From Halopseudomonas sabulinigri (GTDB taxonomy: Bacteria > Pseudomonadota > Gammaproteobacteria > Pseudomonadales > Pseudomonadaceae), in the NCBI GenBank assembly GCA_011053055.1, contig DRHT01000006.1, positions 1-64,000 on the forward strand: a stretch of 64,000 nt of DNA, written 5' to 3'. Shown piece by piece: positions 9,543 to 17,934 of this stretch (positions are counted from its first letter, which is position 1; each line of letters opens with the position of its first letter). The notes under the pieces were generated by a model, which ran no database searches, was not told the origin of the DNA, and saw only the letters and a program-made list of their open reading frames with translations. Position numbers and translations under genes: made by a program.

Positions 9543-10232
9543 TCAGACTTTGGTCTGTAAGCGCAGGCCACAGAGCCAACCGATAGCCAGCCACGCAGGG
9601 GGCATATCCGGCCAGTCTGCTTCGCTTAAATCCGTTAGCTCAAAATCAGGCATGCCCGCGCGTGCCATTAGCCGTTCGTACCACCACACCACGTAATAGC
9701 CATGTCCGCTGCGGTGCTCATTGGCCAGTTGGCTACGCAAGCGCATAGGCAATGAGGCAAAAAGCTGCTCATCAAGGGCAATAAAAATACGCCGTTCATT
9801 GTCGAGATAGGCGGTTTCTGCGGCCACCTCGCAATCCATTTCAGCCGCCAGGACGACCAGTTGTGCAGCGTATTCCCGATGGCTTTTCAGTGGATTCAGC
9901 TGGCTGCGCCAATCAAGCTGCTGCCGTTCGATAGCATCGACCAGTGTATTGCTGCCCGCTCTCGAAGCCCCGAGTAAAGAAGCCAACCACTGACGCTGAA
10001 ACAACGGCAGCTGATCAACCCAAATGCGCAGCTCCGCGCTACTGGACCCAGCCCTTGGCTGCCAGCCACTGACGTCTCCATCGGCGATTGAGGCAACGGC
10101 AGCCATGCGTTCTGGCCAGCTAGCGGGCACAAACTGCTGTTGAAAAACCTGCCACTTCTCACTCAATACTGTTTGTCGCTCGGCAAGCCAGCGTTCCGCT
10201 AGCCAACGTCGCCGTGATTTATAACTTGTCAT
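9543..10232 (-). CDS. Hypothetical protein, third gene of the ycjX-ycjF operon
   Basis: A 229-residue soluble protein that I do not recognise. It has no signal peptide or membrane segment, a basic start (SYKSRRRWLAERWLAERQ) and many Trp residues. Its start overlaps the end of the ycjF-like gene by 14 bp, so it is co-translated with ycjX and ycjF and may work with them at the membrane. No catalytic motif is evident. Confidence 0.7.
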   Translation of the reverse strand: MTSYKSRRRWLAERWLAERQTVLSEKWQVFQQQFVPASWPERMAAVASIADGDVSGWQPRAGSSSAELRIWVDQLPLFQRQWLASLLGASRAGSNTLVDAIERQQLDWRSQLNPLKSHREYAAQLVVLAAEMDCEVAAETAYLDNERRIFIALDEQLFASLPMRLRSQLANEHRSGHGYYVVWWYERLMARAGMPDFELTDLSEADWPDMPPAWLAIGWLCGLRLQTKV

Positions 10233-11247
10233 CCGTTGTACGTCCCAACCGTTCCTTCATGGCTCTAATAATGCCTTTGTTGTCTTCCAACAATGCGCCT
10301 GTTTCAGACAGTGGCACCGCGCGGCATAAATCTAGCGTGAAATGCCCAAGACGAGCACTATACAAACCAATACCCATGCCCTGCCCTATACGCGCTGCCA
10401 GTTTTTCCAGTAGCCCCGACAGGAGTGAGTCACTAAATGCGCCCATGGCCATTTCGGTGCCGCCCGCCAGAGCGATATTACGCAACACATGGCGAGCCAG
10501 ACGCCAGCGGCTAACGCGGCCAATCGGCAGTCCGTAACAGACCGCAACGCGCTGCATCATGCGGATGTTACGCCACACTACAAGCAATAAATCGACCGAC
10601 ACCCAAGGACTCGACGCCACCAGCACACCGGTGCCAATCGATTCATTGCGCACTATTTGCCGTGCCTGTTGATCGATGGCTTGGTAAAACTGCACGTTGA
10701 GCCGCCGGGACACCTCCTCTGCTTCGTGAGCGGCGTCCAAATCGCCGCAGACTGCGCGCAGCCTAGGCGCCAGTGGCGTATCTGCGTAGACCTCAGCCAA
10801 CCGATCGAGCCAATCGACCGCCAAACGTTGGCGCGGATCACGTAAAGCTGCCTGCATTTCACTACGCAACTGTTCAAGCTCACTGAGGCGATGACGCTGA
10901 CGGCGCAAATCACGCAGGGCAAACAAACCAACCCCACCAAGCAGCGCACCGGCACCGGCGACCAACCCACCCGCAAGCGGATGCCATTGCCAACTAGACC
11001 AGGCCCACTGACCCCATTCCAAGCCGGCACCGCCCAACGCAACTAGCACGGCGAGCTTCAGCAGCCGCCCTGGCCAACGGCTTTGTGGCGGCGCATTTAA
11101 GGTACCGGGCAGCGGTGCCTCGGTTGCTGCAGAGGCGTTTAGCTGCAACTCGTCTACGTCTCCCAGTAGCTCGGTTATGCGGGCATCACTGGCCTCTTTG
11201 GGCAACTCCCAACTGTCGAGGATGCGGGTTTTGCTATCGCCTTTCAC
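10219..11247 (-). CDS. ycjF: YcjF / TIGR01620-family membrane protein
   Basis: A 342-residue inner membrane protein of the YcjF (DUF697) family. It has a soluble N-terminal part, two adjacent membrane spans at about 75-120 (LLKLAVLVALGGAGLEWGQW and AGGLVAGAGALLGGVGLFAL), a charged helix, and the conserved domain with RNESIGTGVLVASSPWVSVD and a Gly/Ala-rich C-terminus. The start is GTG, overlapping the ycjX stop by 4 bp. In enterobacteria ycjXF lies next to the phage-shock (psp) genes; here no psp gene is adjacent. Confidence 0.88.
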   Translation of the reverse strand: MKGDSKTRILDSWELPKEASDARITELLGDVDELQLNASAATEAPLPGTLNAPPQSRWPGRLLKLAVLVALGGAGLEWGQWAWSSWQWHPLAGGLVAGAGALLGGVGLFALRDLRRQRHRLSELEQLRSEMQAALRDPRQRLAVDWLDRLAEVYADTPLAPRLRAVCGDLDAAHEAEEVSRRLNVQFYQAIDQQARQIVRNESIGTGVLVASSPWVSVDLLLVVWRNIRMMQRVAVCYGLPIGRVSRWRLARHVLRNIALAGGTEMAMGAFSDSLLSGLLEKLAARIGQGMGIGLYSARLGHFTLDLCRAVPLSETGALLEDNKGIIRAMKERLGRTTDDKL

Positions 11248-12605
11248 AGTCTTTGCCCTTTTAGCATCCAGGCCACCAGATCATCCATACGGTAATGTGG
11301 AAAGGGCTCATTACGATGCAATCCCGGTGGCGGTCTTAACGGCAGCAGCTCAGGACTATTGACCTCAAGTGACTGCGGCAAATGCTCGGGGATGTCACCT
11401 GGCTGATAACGCACCCAGCCAGTTTTCCCCTGCAGACCCGCCACCAAGGCTTCGCCCTCCTGCCGAGTTGCACGGATTGCCGACAACGGAAGGCCCTTTA
11501 TTTCAACGCCGCCGTGACGAACGTCAGCTAGCCGATCAACCATCAAATCCTCAAGGCACTGCTGTACCGCTCGCTGTTGCCGCGGGCCTACTTTGTCGAC
11601 CTTGGTGGCACACAACGCCAGCCGACGAATCCGCGGGCGGAAGCGCAGTAACCGGGCAAGAAAACCGTTTTGGCCGTAATGAAAGCTCTCAAGCACTGCC
11701 TCCATGGCGTCCTTCAAATCCGCTAGAGCAGCTTGACCGGCATCCATAGGGCTGAGCATATCGACCAACAGCACCTGTTGATCAAGATGCCGGAAATGCT
11801 CATCGTAAAAGCCGCGCACTATGAAATCGCGATAATAATTGAACCGAGCCTCGCACACCGCCCACCAGCTGCCGGTTGGCGCAGTCGTATGCTGGTTGGC
11901 TTGCAACAGAGGCACAAAATGCAACATCTCGGCGGCTACGTCACTGCCCGGCTGCAGGAAGCGCGCAGGCTGGTTACGAGACAACCCTGCCTCGCTGCGG
12001 CAGCGCTGCAGAAATTTTGCCCAATGATCGGCCAGTGTAGCGAGCTCCTGCGTGTCTGCGTCAGCTGTGGGATCGATGGCTTGCAAGCGCTCATGTAGCG
12101 TCGAGGCCAGCTCAGCCCGTGGCGGTTGGCCTAGCCACTGCGCCATCTGCTCACACCATTGGCCGTAGCTCATATTCAGCAAGGGTAAATCCAACAACCA
12201 TTCGCCTGGATAGTCGAGAATTTCGATGCTGACTTCTTTAGCCCCCTGCAGTTTACCCAGCAGCCCCCGCGGCTTGAAGCGCAGATCCAACAAGACCCGC
12301 GATAAGTCAGCGGTAGACTCAGGCCACGCTGCCGGATCTGCGGATAACGCAGCTAGGGATTCCAAATAAGGGAAGGGTCGCTTGATGTCATCCCGACGCC
12401 AGCGCACTGAGTCAAGACGATCAAAGGGGGAACGCTGGGCCAGCAGGCCTTTTTGATGGTTCTCCAGCTGGTTGATCAAACTGGTAATAAAGGTGGTTTT
12501 GCCCGCGCCACTGAGCCCCGTTACGCCCACCCGCAGGCGCTGGCGCCGTAATGGATTGGCAGTCGTTGCCGTTTGCTTGAACCAGTTCGCACTTTTATTT
12601 GCCAC
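11244..12605 (-). CDS. ycjX: YcjX, P-loop NTPase
   Basis: A 453-residue YcjX-type nucleotide hydrolase. The Walker A motif GLSGAGKTTF is at about residues 31-40, and LEDLMVDRLADVRHGGVEIK and a CATKVDKV motif (G4-like, NKxD-type) lie in the C-terminal third. The family is predicted to be a GTPase/ATPase in envelope stress. It heads a three-gene unit with ycjF and a hypothetical gene. The start is GTG, with GGGAG 10 bases upstream. Confidence 0.9.
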   Translation of the reverse strand: MANKSANWFKQTATTANPLRRQRLRVGVTGLSGAGKTTFITSLINQLENHQKGLLAQRSPFDRLDSVRWRRDDIKRPFPYLESLAALSADPAAWPESTADLSRVLLDLRFKPRGLLGKLQGAKEVSIEILDYPGEWLLDLPLLNMSYGQWCEQMAQWLGQPPRAELASTLHERLQAIDPTADADTQELATLADHWAKFLQRCRSEAGLSRNQPARFLQPGSDVAAEMLHFVPLLQANQHTTAPTGSWWAVCEARFNYYRDFIVRGFYDEHFRHLDQQVLLVDMLSPMDAGQAALADLKDAMEAVLESFHYGQNGFLARLLRFRPRIRRLALCATKVDKVGPRQQRAVQQCLEDLMVDRLADVRHGGVEIKGLPLSAIRATRQEGEALVAGLQGKTGWVRYQPGDIPEHLPQSLEVNSPELLPLRPPPGLHRNEPFPHYRMDDLVAWMLKGQRL

Positions 12606-12684
12606 GTAGCAGGCACTCCCTGAATCATTTATGGTCTATGACGAGTATTACACAACCAACTGATGGAGCGGAGGAGCACACCCA

Positions 12685-13086
12685 ATGGCCTATTCGGACA
12701 CACACAGCAAGGCAATCGGATATCTACTTTGGATATTCGGCTTCATGGGGGCTCATCGTTTTTACTATGGCAAACCTGTTACTGGCACACTTTGGTTTTT
12801 CACGCTGGGCTTTTTTTTCATCGGTTGGATTGTCGACCTTTTCCTCATCCCTTCGATGGACCGTACCGCTGATCGACGGTTCCGCACCGGTCCAATCAAC
12901 TTTAACCTGACCTGGATTCTGCTGACCTTTCTCGGTATTTTTGGCGCTCACCGCCTCTACATGGGCAAATGGATCAGCGCCATCATCTACTTCTTCACTG
13001 TTGGCTTGTTTGGTATTGGCATCCTTTATGACTACTGGACGCTAAACGAGCAAATTTCGGTGAAAAATATGCAGCGCGATTGGTAA
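12685..13086 (+). CDS. Tandem TM2-domain membrane protein
   Basis: A 133-residue membrane protein made of two TM2 units. Each has a hydrophobic segment, the GAHR-[FL]-Y-G/M-x-G-K motif and a second span: FGFMGAHRFYYGKPVTGTLW in the first half and LGIFGAHRLYMGKWISAIIY in the second. The internal repeat has a period of about 65 residues. A GGAGGAGC ribosome binding site lies before the ATG. It is divergent from ycjX across 79 bp. The role of TM2 proteins in bacteria is not known. Confidence 0.85.
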   Translation: MAYSDTHSKAIGYLLWIFGFMGAHRFYYGKPVTGTLWFFTLGFFFIGWIVDLFLIPSMDRTADRRFRTGPINFNLTWILLTFLGIFGAHRLYMGKWISAIIYFFTVGLFGIGILYDYWTLNEQISVKNMQRDW

Positions 13087-13099
13087 GCACAGAACTAAT

Positions 13100-14638
13100 T
13101 TACTCCGTGACAACCGCAGCGTTCCGCAGCTGCCGGTTGCTCGGCTGTAACAAGAACAGCAGCGGGAAAGCACAGAGCGCGATCCACATCATCAAGCGGA
13201 AATCCTGCAAGTATCCCAAAGTAGCCGCTTGTCGATTAAGCTCTCGACTCAATCCTGCCAGGCCAGCAGTAGATTGAATATCGTACGCGCCCAGCTCCGT
13301 TGCGTGCCGCAGTGCGAGGCTGAATGGGTTTATATAGTCGGCAAAAGCTGCGTGATTGATCTGGGTTCGCTGGGCTAGATAAGTCACTACGACAGAAATG
13401 CCGATACTGCTGCCAATATTGCGCACCAGACTAAAAAGCGCGGTACCGTCGTTACGATACCTCGGTGCCAGAGTAGAAAAGGTCAAGGTAGACAGCGGCA
13501 CAAAGATCAAACCCAGCCCCAGGCCTTGAACAACCCCTGTGCGCACCACATCGAAGGCGGCAATATTCAGGTTGAAACCGCTCATTTCCCAGAGCGAGCC
13601 ACAAGTCAGCAGCAGGCCTGCGCCTATCATTAGCCGTTCATCAACACGCCCTGACAGACGCCCTACCAATAGCATACCGACCATGGTTCCCGCCCCACGC
13701 GGAGCCAGCAGCATGCCGACATCAACCACCGGATAACCCAACAGGTTTTGTAGAAACGGCGGTAATAACGCCATGGTAGCCAACAGAATAATACCGACGA
13801 TGAAAATAAAGATAAGCCCAACGCTGAAGTTGCGATTTCGAAACATCGCGGGCTCCATGAAGGGCTGCCTGCTAGTGAGAATATGGCTAATGAATAGATA
13901 GAAGCCCAGCCCGGCTAACAGTGCTTCAAGAATGACTTCACGACTGGCAAACCAATCAAGAGATTGACCTCGGTCCAGCATCATCTGCAACGCACCAATA
14001 CCCAGCGCCAAAAGCAAAAAACCGAGCAGATCAAAACGGCGGGTATTATTGGTCTCAGTTTCCGGCAGGAATGCCACCAATCCAAACCAGGCCAATATTC
14101 CCAGCGGAAGATTGATATAGAACACCCAGCGCCAACTGTAATACTCGGTCAGCAACCCTCCGAGCGAAGGACCGAGAATAGGGCCAACCATTACGCCGAC
14201 GCCCCAGAGCGCCATCGCCGAGCCGTGTTTTTCGGGCGGATAAGTATCCAGCAACACCGACTGCGATAACGGGACCAGGCAGGCGCCAAAAACACCCTGC
14301 AACAAGCGAAACATGACAATCTGCTCCAGGCTTTGCGCTGCACCACAAAGCATCGAAGACAAGGTAAACCCGATTACCGCACCCATGAACAAGCGTTTAC
14401 GGCCCAGGCGAGCGCTCAGAATCCCGGTAAGCGGCATACAGATAGCGGCTGCCACAATATAGGAGGTGAGTACCCAGGATATCTGATCCTGAGTAGCTCC
14501 CATGGCGCCCTGCATATGCGGCAACGCCACGTTGGCAATGGTGGTGTCGAGCGCCTGCATGATGGTCGCCAGCATCACTGACAGGGTAATCAGTAAACGC
14601 TGAGCAGCGCTCGCACTGGGCGTGGTTTCGGCACTCAT
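13100..14638 (-). CDS. emrB: EmrB-type DHA2 drug:H+ antiporter
   Basis: A 512-residue MFS transporter with 14 predicted spans of the DHA2 (EmrB/QacA) family. The start region TIMQALDTTIANVALPHMQG holds the DHA2 motif with a membrane aspartate. Motif A appears as GILSARLGRKRLFM and motif C as GVGVMVGPILGPSLGG. It works with the EmrA-type adaptor encoded 10 bp upstream, and with an outer membrane channel not found here, to export toxic compounds. It is the last gene of a marR-emrA-emrB unit. Confidence 0.92.
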   Translation of the reverse strand: MSAETTPSASAAQRLLITLSVMLATIMQALDTTIANVALPHMQGAMGATQDQISWVLTSYIVAAAICMPLTGILSARLGRKRLFMGAVIGFTLSSMLCGAAQSLEQIVMFRLLQGVFGACLVPLSQSVLLDTYPPEKHGSAMALWGVGVMVGPILGPSLGGLLTEYYSWRWVFYINLPLGILAWFGLVAFLPETETNNTRRFDLLGFLLLALGIGALQMMLDRGQSLDWFASREVILEALLAGLGFYLFISHILTSRQPFMEPAMFRNRNFSVGLIFIFIVGIILLATMALLPPFLQNLLGYPVVDVGMLLAPRGAGTMVGMLLVGRLSGRVDERLMIGAGLLLTCGSLWEMSGFNLNIAAFDVVRTGVVQGLGLGLIFVPLSTLTFSTLAPRYRNDGTALFSLVRNIGSSIGISVVVTYLAQRTQINHAAFADYINPFSLALRHATELGAYDIQSTAGLAGLSRELNRQAATLGYLQDFRLMMWIALCAFPLLFLLQPSNRQLRNAAVVTE

Positions 14639-14648
14639 GACATGCTTG

Positions 14649-15707
14649 TCACAGCAAATCGGATAGCTGGCGGCGATGCCCGGTGTCGATCTCGACCTCG
14701 GTACTCAGCCCGGCCAAAAGCGGTGGGCCACCCTCCTCCATCTGCAACTTAATACGTACGGGCACCCGCTGCACTATTTTTACCCAGTTGCCTGTTGCGT
14801 TCTGCGCCGGTATTACCGAGAACTCGGAACCAGTCGCCGGACTGAGGCTTTCCACTGTCGCGTGCCAAACCCGGTCAGGATAGATATCAATACGTACTTC
14901 AACCTCCTGCCCCGGTTGTACATAAGTCAGATCAGTTTCCGGAAAATTGGCCTCAACCCAGGGCGCATCTGATCCCACCAGCGCTAATGCCATGCTGCCA
15001 GCAGAAACGTACTGGCCTGGCTTAGGTAAATTGCTCACTACGCCCGGAATGGATGCGCGGACCAAAGTACGCTGCTGATTCAACAAGGCATCATCCAATT
15101 CGGCCTGAGCCGCCCTGAAACTGGGATGCACCTCCACGGGCGCGTCAACGCTGCCGCCTAGCATCTCAGTCATGCGTTTGAGCTCCTGCTCCAACACTTT
15201 CACTTCCTGCGCTGCGACGTCACTCGCCTGTCTGGCGGTATCAAAGGTGGCTGCCGAAATGTACTGCTTATCCAGCAACCTCGACTGACGATGCTCTTCT
15301 TTCTGACTAAAGGCCGAGCGGCTCTGACGCAACACCATCTGAGCCTGGGTTTCATGGTAACTGGCCTGTAAAGCAGCCAAATCAGCGCGGACTTGACCAA
15401 GATTCGCCTCAGACTTGGCCACCTCGATGTCAAATGGCGCAGAGTCAATACGAAACAACGGGGCACCCACAGCAACATGTTGGTTTTCCGCCACCAGCAC
15501 CTGCTCAACACGACCGGAAACTTCAGCACTGACCGGCACTTTGTCGGCTCGCACATAAGCATTGTCGGTTGTAACGTAACGCCCACCATGCAGATAGACA
15601 GCTACTATAGTCGCCAGCAATACCAGCGGCACCACCACCAGTAAAACCAAACGGCGACCACGCTTACTGCGCGCTGGCGCGTCTGGACTTGCTGCAGAGT
15701 CGGTCAT
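14649..15707 (-). CDS. emrA: EmrA-type periplasmic adaptor (HlyD family)
   Basis: A 352-residue membrane fusion protein with one N-terminal membrane anchor (LVLLVVVPLVLLATIVAVYL, about 20-40). The biotinyl-lipoyl half-motifs (VRADKVPVSAEVSGRVEQVL and IPGVVSNLPKPGQYVSAG) flank a coiled-coil hairpin at about 90-180, followed by a beta-barrel domain. It joins the EmrB-type pump to an outer membrane factor. The gene starts 36 bp after marR and is followed 10 bp later by emrB. Confidence 0.92.
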   Translation of the reverse strand: MTDSAASPDAPARSKRGRRLVLLVVVPLVLLATIVAVYLHGGRYVTTDNAYVRADKVPVSAEVSGRVEQVLVAENQHVAVGAPLFRIDSAPFDIEVAKSEANLGQVRADLAALQASYHETQAQMVLRQSRSAFSQKEEHRQSRLLDKQYISAATFDTARQASDVAAQEVKVLEQELKRMTEMLGGSVDAPVEVHPSFRAAQAELDDALLNQQRTLVRASIPGVVSNLPKPGQYVSAGSMALALVGSDAPWVEANFPETDLTYVQPGQEVEVRIDIYPDRVWHATVESLSPATGSEFSVIPAQNATGNWVKIVQRVPVRIKLQMEEGGPPLLAGLSTEVEIDTGHRRQLSDLL

Positions 15708-15743
15708 GAATACGGCTTCCGTTTCAATTTATACAAAGAAAAG

Positions 15744-16181
15744 TCACTGACCCATCTGCGCATGCACATGCCGCAACAGCCGTAGCAACTGCTCGGCGTC
15801 GGCGTCACTCAAGCCGACGGTCATGCGCTGGGATATTTCGTCGTTGAGCACCTCAAAGCTCTGCAGGTGCGGTTTAGCGGCATCCGTCAAGAACAGCTGA
15901 TAAGCCCGTCGGTCGCTCGGTGCAGGACGGCGCTCGATCAAGCCCGCCTGGCCAAGTTGGTCTAGCACCCTTGTGAGAGTAATCGGCTTGATCTCCAGGA
16001 TTTCCGCCAACTCAACCTGACGAATACCCTCGCGCAGAGAAAGATGAACCAGCGTGCGGAACTGCTCTTGCGTCAAGCCATCCGCTTCACGATTGGCAAT
16101 AAAGGTTTTACGCACCAAGCGGTTCACATCGGCAACGATGATGGGCAACCAGGATTTATCCACAAAAAGCACCGAATACAT
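15744..16181 (-). CDS. MarR-family repressor of the emrAB operon
   Basis: A 145-residue winged helix-turn-helix regulator. The HTH and wing read RQVELAEILEIKPITLTRVL and LGQAGLIERRPAPSDRRAYQ, with the typical DRR wing. MarR proteins bind palindromes and release them on binding phenolic or toxic ligands. It is the first gene before emrA and emrB. The ATG at 16181 lies inside a 10-bp-arm palindrome and lacks a Shine-Dalgarno site; the nearest promoter predicts a 5' leader of only about 10-15 bases. The start is fairly sure because residues just after it already match the family fold. Confidence 0.88.
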   Translation of the reverse strand: MYSVLFVDKSWLPIIVADVNRLVRKTFIANREADGLTQEQFRTLVHLSLREGIRQVELAEILEIKPITLTRVLDQLGQAGLIERRPAPSDRRAYQLFLTDAAKPHLQSFEVLNDEISQRMTVGLSDADAEQLLRLLRHVHAQMGQ

Positions 16182-16227
16182 ATAGTAAGTAAGGCGTACT
16201 ATATGTCTGGCGTTTTGCTGGGGTCAA
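16178..16227 (-). promoter_or_regulatory. MarR operator overlapping the marR-emrAB promoter and start codon
   Basis: A perfect inverted repeat with 10-bp arms, ACATATAGTA (16178-16187) and TACTATATGT (16197-16206), with a 9-base spacer. On the minus strand a sigma-70 promoter is visible: -35 TTGACC (16227-16222), 18-base spacer, -10 TATAGT (16203-16198). The -10 lies in one arm and the marR ATG in the other, so a bound repressor would block both polymerase and the start site. Autoregulation is inferred from this layout. Confidence 0.8.
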
Positions 16228-16273
16228 TTACAGATTGGATACCCTGCTGCGGCCAATTGGCACAGCAGGATAT

Positions 16274-16305
16274 AAAAAAGCCGTTTTTAGGGGAGATGCG
16301 GCTTT
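16274..16305 (-). terminator. Terminator after rnd-ycgL
   Basis: On the minus strand AAAGCCG, a 15-base loop and CGGCTTT followed by more T residues. The stem begins within the ycgL stop codon and would end the rnd-ycgL transcript. Confidence 0.65.
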
Positions 16306-16597
16306 AGATTGGATCGTTGCGGGTTAAAAGCTCATCCGGAAGATGCATGATGTAGTCATCCTCCTGCGGCGGCATTTGCACATGGTAGCCCTGCTCGCGC
16401 AAATTGGCCAAAACCTTGAGGATATCTTCCTGCGCCAGCTTACGTTCTTCGGTCAATATCATGTCCATCGCATGCTCGGCCCGACCAATCAATTTCATTA
16501 GCTCAGGAGGCACCTCAGACAAACCTTTCTCGCGCGGCACATAGAGGTACATACCCATTTTTTTAGTGCTGCGATAAATCGAACACAGCACTTTCAT
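16304..16597 (-). CDS. ycgL: YcgL-family protein
   Basis: A 97-residue YcgL-domain protein (start MKVLCSIYRSTKKMGMYLYV, later LANLREQGYHVQMPP). The family is small, conserved in gamma-proteobacteria and usually next to rnd; its biochemical role is not settled. Its ATG overlaps the rnd stop by 4 bp (ATGA), so it is translated together with RNase D. Confidence 0.93.
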   Translation of the reverse strand: MKVLCSIYRSTKKMGMYLYVPREKGLSEVPPELMKLIGRAEHAMDMILTEERKLAQEDILKVLANLREQGYHVQMPPQEDDYIMHLPDELLTRNDPI

Positions 16598-17742
16598 ACT
16601 GGCTCCTCTGCTTCAGCGTTAGCCACTTTCAGCAGCGCTTCACCCAGCAACTCCCGACGCCAACCAACGAGCTCCGCCGGCAAGTGATAAGGCCCGTTTG
16701 GGTAACCGGTGCGCAACATAGCTTCGATCACCTTTTTGCGCAGCATTATTTCAGGCGCAATATTTAACCGCTCCGCTTCAGCCGAACCTATCTTGCGCAT
16801 GAGTTTAAGCAATCGGTTAGCCGCCGCTGGCAAGGGCTCTGGCAAACGTTCGGGATAATCTTGTGGATCGGCGGCCTGGCCCTCGCGAATAAGCTGCAGC
16901 AAGGTCTCGCCATCATGACGCACCGTGCGCGGATGCATGTCTTCTATACGGGACAAGGCTTGCAAGTTATCGGGCTGTTGCTGCGCCAATGGGCATAGCG
17001 CGCGTTCGCGTACCAAGCGATTACGCGCTTGATCACGCTCACGCGACTCGGTTTCACGCCAAAAAGCCAAACGTTGCAGAATCGCCAATTGCGCCGGATT
17101 CAGCCGCCAAGCCTGTTTCACTTGTTGATAAGCCAACTCTGGGTCAATCACTTGGCCACTGCCTGCGACCTGTTCAGCCGTGTCAGCGAATAACCACTCT
17201 TCAACGCCGGCCTCGGCTATGCGCGGCGCCAACAGCTCATACAGCTCAGCCAGGTGCTGCGCATCACGCGCCGCATACTCAATTTGCGCGTCGCTCAGGG
17301 GCCGCTGTAACCAGTCAGAGCGGGTTTCTTCTTTAGGCAGGTCAATGTTCAACTGCGCACTGACCAGCCGCGAATACCCCATGGAAAAGTCCATACCCAA
17401 AAAAGCGGCGGCCAGCTGTGTATCAAACAACGGTAAGGGATAGGCGCCACACAAGCGGGAGAAAACCTCCAGGTCCTCACTGCATGCGTGCAAAACCTTG
17501 ACTACATCCGGCGCTTGTAGCAACTCGACTAACGGCGCCCAGTCAGTTATTTCCAGGGGGTCAATCAGATAAGCACGCTTACCGTCACCGATCTGGATAA
17601 GCCCAGCGATCGGGTAAAAGGTCTCGGTGCGGACAAACTCAGTATCAACAGCAACATAGGGCAACGTCAGCCAATGTGCGCACCAGGATGCCAAGTCAGC
17701 GTTGCGGTCGATCATCAGCGGTGGAACCAGCGGGCTAGTCAT
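16594..17742 (-). CDS. rnd: RNase D
   Basis: A 382-residue 3'-5' exoribonuclease of the DEDDy group that trims tRNA 3' ends and other stable RNAs. Catalytic acids are visible in VAVDTEFVRTETF (Exo I), LHACSEDLEVFSRL (Exo II) and EYAARDAQHLAELYELL (Exo III, Y-x3-D). One or two HRDC domains follow, including LAILQRLAFWRETESRERD. It is the first gene of the rnd-ycgL pair; its start is divergent from the chemoreceptor gene. Confidence 0.95.
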   Translation of the reverse strand: MTSPLVPPLMIDRNADLASWCAHWLTLPYVAVDTEFVRTETFYPIAGLIQIGDGKRAYLIDPLEITDWAPLVELLQAPDVVKVLHACSEDLEVFSRLCGAYPLPLFDTQLAAAFLGMDFSMGYSRLVSAQLNIDLPKEETRSDWLQRPLSDAQIEYAARDAQHLAELYELLAPRIAEAGVEEWLFADTAEQVAGSGQVIDPELAYQQVKQAWRLNPAQLAILQRLAFWRETESRERDQARNRLVRERALCPLAQQQPDNLQALSRIEDMHPRTVRHDGETLLQLIREGQAADPQDYPERLPEPLPAAANRLLKLMRKIGSAEAERLNIAPEIMLRKKVIEAMLRTGYPNGPYHLPAELVGWRRELLGEALLKVANAEAEEPV

Positions 17743-17830
17743 GGGAAGCCTTTTCGATAAATTGCCGTGAGTATAACTGATCTAAAACTGCGCTGCCCCG
17801 GCCTCCTTTCACTGAATAGAGCGATCAAGT

Positions 17831-17872
17831 TTGATCAGGATCAATCGATAAGGAGAGCGTATTTGACATACT
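17831..17872 (+). promoter_or_regulatory. Anr/FNR box and putative class II promoter for the chemoreceptor
   Basis: TTGATCAGGATCAA at 17831-17844 matches the FNR/Anr consensus TTGAT-N4-ATCAA at every fixed position. CATACT at 17867-17872 falls where the -10 of a class II promoter would be when the box is centred at -41.5. The predicted transcript would start near 17879, about 55 bases before the chemoreceptor ATG. This suggests activation at low oxygen. Confidence 0.65.
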
Positions 17873-17934
17873 TGGCGTTGCCGCACGCCCGTGCTGCAAA
17901 TAACCGCCGATTTCCCTGCAAACTTGGAGCACGC

